Positions 1 through 5,516 of a stretch of 20,069 nt of DNA are shown piece after piece. Origin of the DNA: Clostridia bacterium (GTDB taxonomy: Bacteria > Bacillota_A > Clostridia > Oscillospirales > Acutalibacteraceae); assembly GCA_009930155.1 (NCBI GenBank), contig RZYX01000033.1:1-20069 (forward strand), in the 5' to 3' direction. A program made the position numbers and the translations under genes. The notes beneath the pieces were generated by a model that was not told the origin of the DNA, did not search any database, and saw nothing but the letters and a program-made list of their open reading frames with translations. Position 1 is the first letter of the stretch. Every line of letters begins with the position of its first letter.

Positions 1-58
1 TATATATACTATTTAAATATAGGTATTTTAAAAATAAAATAAGATAGGTTTATTAACA

Positions 59-87
59 TTGTAAAAGCTATAAAAGTATAGTAAAAT
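59..87 (+). promoter_or_regulatory. Putative sigma-A promoter for the kinase-fold gene
   Basis: TTGTAA at 59-64 and TAAAAT at 82-87 are separated by 17 bp. That is the right spacing for a housekeeping promoter and lies about 40 bp before the GTG start. In such AT-rich DNA this match could be accidental. Confidence 0.4.
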
Positions 88-129
88 TATGGCATTAATA
101 AAGCATATTGTATATTTTTATGAAAAGAA

Positions 130-822
130 GTGAAAAGCTTGAACTTTAAAAGGTTGTTAGAAACTCAGGGCCAAAAGCTAAAATCACAATCAAATGATAT
201 AAGCACAGTAATGAGCGACAACACAAAAGCTATACGCAAGCGTTATAGTAGCGGTCAAGCTATGAGCACAGAGATTTCGACAACAAGGCTATTACAAAGC
301 AATGGTGTAGCAGTTGCAAGCGTTATGTTCACACAGGGGAATACAGTGATTTTTGAGCAAGTCGAGGGAATAACATATGATGTAATACTTGAGAGGATAG
401 AGCAAGGATTGCTTGAAGAACGAAGTATAAAAAGAGCCACAAATGAACTTTGCCTTTGGCTAGATGATTATTATTCTGCAACTAGGGGTGCATATCGTGG
501 TGATATAAATTTAAAAAACTTTATCTTAACTCCATTTGGAAAGTGTGTTAGCATAGATTTTGGAGAGCCACTAAGATTTGGTAGGCATGAATATGATATG
601 GGCCGTATGATTGCCTGTATAGCAACATACGACCCACCATTTACAATTGGAAAAGTTCAAATGTGTAAAGCTTTGCTTGAAAACTTTTTAAAAATGGATG
701 CAGATATTGAAGAAATAAAAAAACATTATGATTTAGAAATAGATGAAATTAAATTACGCCGTGCAGGGTTTTCATTAATTGAGGTGCAAGCAGCGGAGTT
801 TTGGAATCTTATATTAAAATAA
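130..822 (+). CDS. Small protein-kinase-fold (RIO/Bud32-like) phosphotransferase
   Basis: This encodes 230 residues from a GTG start. Residues 123-130 read RGDINLKN, the catalytic-loop pattern with Asp125 and Asn130. IDFGEP at 142-147 supplies the metal-binding DFG. Upstream, the basic RKR at 36-38 and Glu48 are plausible Lys/Glu partners of the N-lobe. This places the protein in the protein-kinase-like superfamily, closest in compactness to RIO/Bud32 or to small-molecule and LPS kinases. The usual His of HGD is Arg here. No transmembrane segment or fused domain is seen, and the substrate is unknown. The start is uncertain: the Shine-Dalgarno before the GTG is weak (AAAAGAAG), and an ATG at 211 would also keep the kinase core. 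The gene converges on the next gene with only 21 bp between stops and no clear terminator. Confidence 0.7.
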   Translation: MKSLNFKRLLETQGQKLKSQSNDISTVMSDNTKAIRKRYSSGQAMSTEISTTRLLQSNGVAVASVMFTQGNTVIFEQVEGITYDVILERIEQGLLEERSIKRATNELCLWLDDYYSATRGAYRGDINLKNFILTPFGKCVSIDFGEPLRFGRHEYDMGRMIACIATYDPPFTIGKVQMCKALLENFLKMDADIEEIKKHYDLEIDEIKLRRAGFSLIEVQAAEFWNLILK

Positions 823-843
823 TAGTATAAGTTAATTGGTTTA

Positions 844-2145
844 CTAAAAGTTTAAAGTACTTATATAATTATACCTAAACAAGCAAAAACCGCTTGAATT
901 TCCTGTGCTATTTATTTCTGAAACTTGTGCCAAAATTTCATCGTCAGATAGCTTATATGGGGCAAGACCAGTATAAAGGGCAACAGAATTGCACTTTACA
1001 AAGCCACGCCACTGTCCTAGAACTCTTGAAAAATCCTGAGTCGAGTGACCTCGTTCCCAATAGATTTGGGGCATAACATAGTCAATATATCCAGAGTTAT
1101 TACACCAAAGGTTAAGGTCTGTTGAAAGGTAGCTATTGTCCGAGTTGGGCAAAGAAGCACTTGTATAAAATACACCAGCGGGGCTTATTCCAAACAATAC
1201 CTTTGGATTTATTGATTTGATTTTATTATATATTCCGCTAATAAGTAGAGTGTTGTTTTGCTTTGCTTGTGATTGTGTATCGCCATATTCTGATGGGTTT
1301 GTTCCATAAAAGTAGTCATCAATATGTATTGCATCAACATTATATTTTGAAACAATTTCGCCAACACCGTTTATGATAAGTTCACGAACTTGTGGATTTC
1401 CAGGTTTTAACCACCAACGGCTATCGGAACTAACTTTTATCATATAATCGGCTCGATTTGTAGAATTGAACCATTGTTTTGTGGTATAATTATTACTAAT
1501 ATCTGCAAATTCAGTGTCAGTCATTGTGCGGTATGGGTTAACCCATGCATGAACAGAAAGGCCCTTTGAATGTGCAAGGGTAATTATTATTTGGAGCGGG
1601 TCATAGCTCAATCCACTGTTTATGGAAGTTGTTATATATTTTGACCATGGATAGTAATTCGAAGGATAAATTGCGTCACCATGAGACCTAACATGAACGA
1701 TAACAGTGTTTAGACCTTTACTTTTTATATTATCAAGGCAGCTTGACATTTTAGTAGTGAATTGAGATTCACTATAATTTTTATAACTTATCATTTCAAG
1801 ATAAGAAATCCAAACGCCCTTTATGTTGTCGTGATAAACAGCCGGTTGGGTAACAGGTGCTTTGGTTGTAGTCGTAGTAGTTGCTGCTGTTGTTTTGGGT
1901 TTTGTTGTGGTTGGTTTTGTTGTGGTTGGAGCTAATGTCGTGCTCTCTAATTCCTGTGTTGTTTCAGGTTCAGATGTGGTTTCAAATGTGGTTATTTCAG
2001 ATTCTGATATATCAAAAGAAGGGCTAATGGCTCCGCTAGTTTCAACAACATTTTTTCTATTGTTTATAGAAAAAACAACAGTAGCTATCAATACAACAAG
2101 TGCTGTTGGAAGTAATATGTATTTTATTGTATTTTTAGCAGTCAT
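844..2145 (-). CDS. Secreted or membrane-anchored glycosyl hydrolase-like 10 (DUF187/YngK-type) protein
   Basis: The product has 433 residues. An N-terminal hydrophobic segment at about 8-27 acts as a signal or anchor. A Thr/Pro/Lys-rich linker follows at about 55-100, then a GHL10 (DUF187) TIM-barrel domain from about 108 to the end. Typical family motifs are visible: GVWISYLE at the start of the barrel, HAWVNPYR around 199-206, HIDDYFYG around 274-281 with the acidic pair Asp276/Asp277, a GISPAG block near 319-324, and MPQIYWE near the C-terminus. Family members act outside the cell on polysaccharide or peptidoglycan-like glycans, but the exact substrate is not established. The start is well supported by AGGATGTG ahead of ATG at 2145, and a promoter lies just upstream. 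The Thr-rich linker resembles that of the GH25 muramidase at 11176-12798, suggesting a shared way of spacing wall-acting domains. Confidence 0.88.
   Translation of the reverse strand: MTAKNTIKYILLPTALVVLIATVVFSINNRKNVVETSGAISPSFDISESEITTFETTSEPETTQELESTTLAPTTTKPTTTKPKTTAATTTTTTKAPVTQPAVYHDNIKGVWISYLEMISYKNYSESQFTTKMSSCLDNIKSKGLNTVIVHVRSHGDAIYPSNYYPWSKYITTSINSGLSYDPLQIIITLAHSKGLSVHAWVNPYRTMTDTEFADISNNYTTKQWFNSTNRADYMIKVSSDSRWWLKPGNPQVRELIINGVGEIVSKYNVDAIHIDDYFYGTNPSEYGDTQSQAKQNNTLLISGIYNKIKSINPKVLFGISPAGVFYTSASLPNSDNSYLSTDLNLWCNNSGYIDYVMPQIYWERGHSTQDFSRVLGQWRGFVKCNSVALYTGLAPYKLSDDEILAQVSEINSTGNSSGFCLFRYNYISTLNF
1900..1929 (-). repeat. 15-bp tandem repeat, two copies, in the Thr-rich linker
   Basis: Two exact copies of a 15-bp unit lie at 1900-1914 and 1915-1929 and encode the repeated Thr-Lys-Pro-Thr pattern of the linker. 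Such in-frame repeats can change linker length by slippage. Confidence 0.85.
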
Positions 2146-2177
2146 TATTACACATCCTTGACATAGCTTATACTTTT

Positions 2178-2206
2178 ATTGTATCATAACATCTATAATT
2201 AGACAA
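2178..2206 (-). promoter_or_regulatory. Putative promoter of the GHL10 gene
   Basis: Read on the minus strand, TTGTCT (2201-2206) is followed after 17 bp by TACAAT (2178-2183), preceded by TGA as an extended -10. It lies about 33 bp from the start codon. Confidence 0.6.
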
Positions 2207-2247
2207 TATATACAATAATTTTAATATTAATAAAAACAATAAGTTTA

Positions 2248-2262
2248 TGTGATTGGGTTACA
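2248..2262 (+). promoter_or_regulatory. Candidate Crp-family operator upstream of trxA
   Basis: TGTGATTGGGTTACA is a TGTGA-N5-TTACA near-palindrome. It differs at one arm base from the site upstream of the reductase gene (TGTGA-N5-TCACA at 4597-4611). Its centre lies about 40 bp upstream of the start predicted from the -10 at 2283-2288, and it takes the place of a poor -35. A Crp/Fnr regulator is encoded next door. Confidence 0.5.
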
Positions 2263-2282
2263 GAAAAAGTGTGTTTTTGGTG

Positions 2283-2288
2283 TATAAT
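2283..2288 (+). promoter_or_regulatory. -10 element of trxA
   Basis: A consensus TATAAT with no matching -35 at 17 bp (ACAGAA at 2260-2265). This fits a promoter that depends on an activator bound at 2248-2262. Confidence 0.6.
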
Positions 2289-2334
2289 ATAACTACAGTC
2301 AAAAATAAAATTTATATAAAAGGGGATAGATAAA

Positions 2335-2646
2335 ATGTCAGTTTTAACTATAACAAAAGAAAATTTTGAATCAGAGGTATTGCAGTCAAAAGAGCCAGTA
2401 CTTATCGACTTTTGGGCTTCATGGTGTGGACCATGCAAAATGCTTTCACCAGTTGTTGATGAGATAGCAGAAGAAGTAAGCAATGCAAAAATTTGCAAGG
2501 TAAATGTTGATGAGCAACCAGAGCTTGCTTCAGAGTTTAAAGTTATGAGTATTCCAACACTTGCAGTTGTAAAAGATGGAAAAGTAGTTAACACAGCTGT
2601 TGGTGTAAAGCCTAAGGATCATATTTTAGCAATGATAAATGTATAA
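2335..2646 (+). CDS. trxA: Thioredoxin
   Basis: This is a complete 103-residue thioredoxin, the usual bacterial length. It carries the WASWCGPCK active site at residues 28-36, the conserved FWASW strand, and the cis-Pro turn SIPT near residues 74-77. It is a cytoplasmic dithiol donor for ribonucleotide reductase, peroxidases and other reductases. The start is fixed by a strong AAGGGG ribosome site 10 bp before ATG 2335. It is a single-gene unit ending in a strong hairpin. It lies next to a thioredoxin-reductase-like gene in the opposite orientation and shares a candidate operator with it, so the two probably form one regulon under the neighbouring Crp-like protein. That last point is inference. 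Confidence 0.97.
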   Translation: MSVLTITKENFESEVLQSKEPVLIDFWASWCGPCKMLSPVVDEIAEEVSNAKICKVNVDEQPELASEFKVMSIPTLAVVKDGKVVNTAVGVKPKDHILAMINV

Positions 2647-2670
2647 TTAAATTTTCCTCAAATGCATTAA

Positions 2671-2706
2671 AAAACAAGCATCTACAAATTTGTAGGTGCT
2701 TGTTTT
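2671..2706. terminator. Bidirectional terminator between trxA and the Crp-family gene
   Basis: AAAACAAGCA at 2671-2680 pairs with TGCTTGTTTT at 2697-2706, and the inner CTACAAATTTGTAG is itself palindromic. A and T runs on the two sides allow use on both strands between the convergent genes. Confidence 0.9.
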
Positions 2707-2731
2707 AATATATACAATTAGTTTATTAATT

Positions 2732-3409
2732 TTAGCTTATCAACTCTTCAAGCCCTTTTCTGTTTACGAGTTTTATTCCACCTCGTGAAAGCTCAACAAA
2801 GCCTTCATTTTCAAAGTATTTTAGCATTCTTGAAACAACTTCTCTTGCACTACCCATATATTTTGCAATTTGCTCATGAGTAAGTTTTATTTCAGTTGAA
2901 AGACTTTTGTTAAATTCGTCTAACAAAAATCTAGCAAGACGCTTGTCAAAACTTATAAATAGTATTTGCTGCATAGCCCACATAACATCTGAAAAACGAT
3001 CTGCCATAACTTTATATGTGTAGTTTTCAACATAAATATTCTCGTTTAATAGTTTGTCAAAAAAATTTGAGCTAAGCAATAAAATTTCGCTATCATCCTC
3101 AGCGTCAATAAAAACATCAAATGTAATATTCTTTAATACACAAGAGGCAGAAAGCATACATGTGTCACCTGCAAACATTCTATAAATGGTGATTTCACGA
3201 CCTTCATCAGAAAGCATAAATACCCGTAATTGTCCTTGCTTTAAAAACATAACGCCGTTGCAATCATTGTTACCACTATGTACATGGTCACCTTTTTTGT
3301 ATGCTACTTGTTGTGTATTGTTTAAAAAACCCTCTTGCTGATTTGCAGACAAATGTTGCCAAAATGGAAAGTGTAAGGCGAAAATATCTCTGAATTGTTC
3401 CAATACCAT
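2732..3409 (-). CDS. Crp/Fnr-family transcriptional regulator
   Basis: The product has 225 residues, starting at ATG 3409 because GGGTGA precedes it; a TTG at 3421 is in frame but has no ribosome site. An N-terminal cyclic-nucleotide-binding-type beta-barrel spans about residues 15-120, followed by a long dimer helix. A winged HTH lies at about 160-220, with the recognition helix containing Arg189-Glu190 and Ser193-Arg194. Arg and Glu match the TGTGA-reading residues of CRP, while Ser-Arg matches FNR. The Fnr N-terminal four-cysteine cluster is absent. Cys84 and Cys90 (C-x5-C) and Cys50 sit in the sensor barrel and could be redox active. It has its own promoter downstream of the reductase and Fe-S genes, and the candidate TGTGA sites at 2248 and 4597 make it the likely local regulator of thiol redox genes. 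The effector is unknown. Confidence 0.92.
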   Translation of the reverse strand: MVLEQFRDIFALHFPFWQHLSANQQEGFLNNTQQVAYKKGDHVHSGNNDCNGVMFLKQGQLRVFMLSDEGREITIYRMFAGDTCMLSASCVLKNITFDVFIDAEDDSEILLLSSNFFDKLLNENIYVENYTYKVMADRFSDVMWAMQQILFISFDKRLARFLLDEFNKSLSTEIKLTHEQIAKYMGSAREVVSRMLKYFENEGFVELSRGGIKLVNRKGLEELIS

Positions 3410-3442
3410 AAAGTCACCCAATCTTATTTATATGATATTACC

Positions 3443-3471
3443 ATTATATACATATAAATTGTGGGTGACAA
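3443..3471 (-). promoter_or_regulatory. Promoter of the Crp-family gene
   Basis: On the minus strand, TTGTCA (3466-3471), a 17-bp spacer and a consensus TATAAT (3443-3448) give a predicted start near 3436 and a leader of about 27 nt. The -35 lies inside TGGGTGAC (plus strand, 3462-3469), which is the inverted copy of GTCACCCA at 3413-3420 over the ribosome site. Confidence 0.75.
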
Positions 3472-3485
3472 GTACTTTAAAAATA

Positions 3486-3680
3486 TTATTCAAGTATCAA
3501 AGCGTGCTTTGGACAATAGCTTACGCATTTTGCACACTTTATGCATTTATCATCATCAACTTTAGGTGCATTAAACCCTTCCTGTGACAGTGCTTTTACA
3601 GGACAAATTCTAACAGATGGACAGGCGTGGTTTTGCGGGCATCTATCAATTCTAACAATAAGGTTTTTACCGATATTCAT
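3486..3680 (-). CDS. Short ferredoxin-like 4Fe-4S protein with seven cysteines
   Basis: The product has 64 residues. The C-terminal half has a standard CIKCAKCVSYCP motif (Cys46, 49, 52, 56). The N-terminal half has Cys14, Cys20 and Cys26 with spacing C-x5-C-x5-CP instead of the C-x2-C-x2-C-x3-CP of dicluster ferredoxins. One [4Fe-4S] cluster (Cys46/49/52 plus Cys26) is well supported. A second site would have only Cys14, Cys20 and Cys56. The ATG lies 3 nt after the stop of the thioredoxin-reductase-like gene, with AAAGG inside the end of that gene, so the two are co-transcribed and translationally linked. It probably carries electrons to or from that flavoprotein. This is inferred from context and not shown by the sequence. 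Confidence 0.85.
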   Translation of the reverse strand: MNIGKNLIVRIDRCPQNHACPSVRICPVKALSQEGFNAPKVDDDKCIKCAKCVSYCPKHALILE

Positions 3681-3683
3681 AAT

Positions 3684-4544
3684 TTATTTAACCTTTCGCA
3701 GTTGCTTTACAATTTGTGTGCCTGCCTTTGCACCATCTCCAACAGCTTTGGAAATTTGAAGAAGCCCACCTGTGCAGTCACCTGCAGCGAAAAGTCCAGG
3801 TATGTTTGTTGCCATGTTTTCATCAACTTTAATATCTTTGCCATCTGTAATTGCTCCGATTTTTCGTGCAAGGTCTGCACTTCCAGCAACACCGAATGCA
3901 ACAAAAACACCCTCAACATCAATAGAAGAGCCATCCTTAAACTTAACCGAACTTAAACGATCTTCCCCAACGAGTGCATCTATTTTTTGAGTGTTTACAT
4001 TAATTGCATCTGGAATTTTTTCGGGTGGTTTGTTGCCGTCTGTAAGAATTGTAACGGAATTTACAACGGGTAAAAGTTCCATAGCTTCATGTATAGCGTA
4101 TTCGCCGTCACCAAGTACTGCAACATCTTTGCCACGATAAAAGAAAGCATCACAAACCGCACAATAGCTAACGCCCTTGCCTTCAAATTCTATAACACCA
4201 GCTATTTTTGGAACAAATCTTGGTGAACCAGTGGCGATAATAACACCATCAGCCTTTAAGTCTTCATCAACGGTTTTAACAACTAGCTTGTCATCAAAAG
4301 AAAGGCCAACAACCTCTTCTTCAATAATATTTACACCAAGTCTTTTTGCTCCGTTAATTCCTGATTCTTCAAGATAAGAGCCAGAAATAGGGGAGTCAAA
4401 ACCATAGTAGTTTTCTATTTTTTCAGCTTTTTTGAGAGCACTGTAACCTGTAGAAATAATTGTTGTATCCATACCTGCACGGGCAGTATAAAGCGATGCA
4501 GAAACGCCAGCAGGACCAGAGCCAATAATAATTACCTTTGCCAT
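3684..4544 (-). CDS. Thioredoxin-reductase-like FAD oxidoreductase lacking the NADPH signature
   Basis: The product has 286 residues. The FAD-binding GSGPAG is at 8-13, the second FAD motif GLFAAGDC is at 250-257, and the redox dithiol CAVCD (Cys128, Cys131) is at the position of CATCD in TrxB. The nucleotide-domain loop is GDGEYA at 145-150, degenerate against GGGNTA. The HRRxxxR that binds the NADPH phosphate is replaced by a TDGNKPPEK stretch at 168-176. The fold and dithiol support a thioredoxin-reductase-type flavoenzyme, but the donor may be NADH or a ferredoxin, as in the described pyridine-nucleotide-independent flavin thioredoxin reductases of clostridia. The following gene encodes a ferredoxin-like protein, and trxA lies about 1 kb away. 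AAGGAGG seven bases before ATG 4544 fixes the start. Confidence 0.88.
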   Translation of the reverse strand: MAKVIIIGSGPAGVSASLYTARAGMDTTIISTGYSALKKAEKIENYYGFDSPISGSYLEESGINGAKRLGVNIIEEEVVGLSFDDKLVVKTVDEDLKADGVIIATGSPRFVPKIAGVIEFEGKGVSYCAVCDAFFYRGKDVAVLGDGEYAIHEAMELLPVVNSVTILTDGNKPPEKIPDAINVNTQKIDALVGEDRLSSVKFKDGSSIDVEGVFVAFGVAGSADLARKIGAITDGKDIKVDENMATNIPGLFAAGDCTGGLLQISKAVGDGAKAGTQIVKQLRKVK

Positions 4545-4568
4545 ATAAAAACCTCCTTAATAATCAAT

Positions 4569-4574
4569 ATTATA
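4569..4574 (-). promoter_or_regulatory. -10 element of the reductase/Fe-S operon
   Basis: TATAAT on the minus strand gives a predicted start near 4562. The hexamer 17 bp upstream (ATACAC at 4592-4597) is a poor -35. A second possible promoter, TTGAAA with TATACT further upstream (about 4613-4642), would place the operator just after the start and imply repression instead. Confidence 0.5.
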
Positions 4575-4596
4575 TCCATTTATAATGTATAGTGTA

Positions 4597-4611
4597 TGTG
4601 ACTTGCTCACA
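4597..4611 (-). promoter_or_regulatory. Candidate Crp-family operator upstream of the reductase operon
   Basis: TGTGACTTGCTCACA has two perfect five-base arms (TGTGA and TCACA) around five bases. Its centre at 4604 is 42 bp upstream of the start predicted from the -10 at 4569-4574, the class II activator position. The arms match the CRP half-site, although CRP itself uses a 6-bp spacer. Confidence 0.6.
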
Positions 4612-4677
4612 AAAAGTATAACAGATATTGCCTACACTTTTCAATAAGAATATGTTACAATGATTTGGGTGAGTTAA

Positions 4678-5310
4678 ATGAAAGAAAAAGTATGCTATAT
4701 CGTTGGTGCTGGCAGTTTTGACAACACACCTTTTGATGTCAAAAAAGATGATTTTGTAATAGCGGCAGACGGTGGATATGAATATCTTAAAAAGCTTAAT
4801 ATTAAAGCTAACATATTGCTAGGCGATTTTGATTCACTTAGCGAGATTCCTAATCATCCTAATATTATCAAGCATCCAAAGCAAAAGGATGATACAGACA
4901 TGATTCTTGCAGTTGAAACTGGTTTAGAATTGGGCTATAAATACTTTGTTATTTATGGTGGGTTGGGTGGTAGGCTTGACCATACCATAGCAAATATTCA
5001 AACAATAACATATATTTCAAGGCAAGGAGCAACAGCATATTTGGTTGGAGAAGGGCTTGTTATAACTGCGATTACAAATGGTAAGATTGAGTTTGACAGT
5101 TCAAAAAGTGGTGGTATATCAATATTTTGTAGCGGTAGTGATGCAAAAGGCGTGTATCTTAAAAACCTTAAATATGAGCTTAATGATGCTATCTTAACAA
5201 GCAATTATCCTCTTGGAGTTAGCAATGAATTTATAGGGAAAGACAGTATAGTGTCTGTGGATAGCGGAACACTTGTTGTGATGTGGAATGAAAATAGTTT
5301 TAATATATAA
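4678..5310 (+). CDS. thiN: Thiamine pyrophosphokinase
   Basis: The product has 210 residues, the usual size for bacterial ThiN. It transfers pyrophosphate from ATP to thiamine to make thiamine diphosphate, in the cytoplasm. Family motifs occur in order: AADGG near residues 29-33, LGDFDS near 48-53, KQKDDTDM near 69-76, GGLGGRLDHT near 94-103 and PLGVSNEF in the C-terminal half. The ATG at 4678 is preceded by GGGTGA. The gene is divergent from the reductase operon and is followed by its own terminator. I see no TPP riboswitch: the space to the divergent operon is about 130 bp and holds no THI-box motifs. In related genomes thiN often follows ribosome-maturation and rpe genes, but here it stands alone. 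Confidence 0.95.
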   Translation: MKEKVCYIVGAGSFDNTPFDVKKDDFVIAADGGYEYLKKLNIKANILLGDFDSLSEIPNHPNIIKHPKQKDDTDMILAVETGLELGYKYFVIYGGLGGRLDHTIANIQTITYISRQGATAYLVGEGLVITAITNGKIEFDSSKSGGISIFCSGSDAKGVYLKNLKYELNDAILTSNYPLGVSNEFIGKDSIVSVDSGTLVVMWNENSFNI

Positions 5311-5327
5311 AATATAAAAACACTAAA

Positions 5328-5368
5328 AGACCTGTGGAGTTCAAGTAACTTGCAGGTCTATTTTTATT
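5328..5368 (+). terminator. Rho-independent terminator of thiN
   Basis: AGACCTG (5328-5334) pairs with CAGGTCT (5353-5359), with an inner AGTT/AACT pairing, followed by ATTTTTATTT. Confidence 0.85.
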
Positions 5369-5459
5369 TATTCTCAAAATATAGCATTTGATTGAAATAG
5401 TTCGTTACAAATCGGCATAAATTGACAATATTATACAGATATTTTGTAAAGTAATCACA

Positions 5460-5488
5460 TTGTTTTAAAGTGAATATTATGATAAATT
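5460..5488 (+). promoter_or_regulatory. Possible promoter of the surface-protein gene
   Basis: TTGTTT (5460-5465), a 17-bp spacer and TGA-TAAATT (-10 at 5483-5488) lie about 30 bp before the start. A TTGACA at 5422-5427 is an alternative -35, but no good -10 lies 17 bp from it. Confidence 0.35.
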
Positions 5489-5516
5489 TATATAAAATAA
5501 AATATTGGAGGAAAAT

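Noticed and set aside
120..149. ATG at 120 before the kinase-fold gene
   Set aside because: The frame stops after nine codons. It is out of frame with the kinase and has no sign of a leader-peptide role.
1862..2161. Plus-strand frame rich in Val (99 codons)
   Set aside because: It is the reverse reading of the Thr-rich linker of the GHL10 gene. It has no ribosome site and no recognisable product.
2199..2594. Minus-strand frame covering trxA
   Set aside because: It is antisense to a clear thioredoxin gene and has no family features.
4545..4677. TPP riboswitch upstream of thiN
   Set aside because: The region is short, lacks THI-box motifs and is occupied by the divergent operon's control elements.
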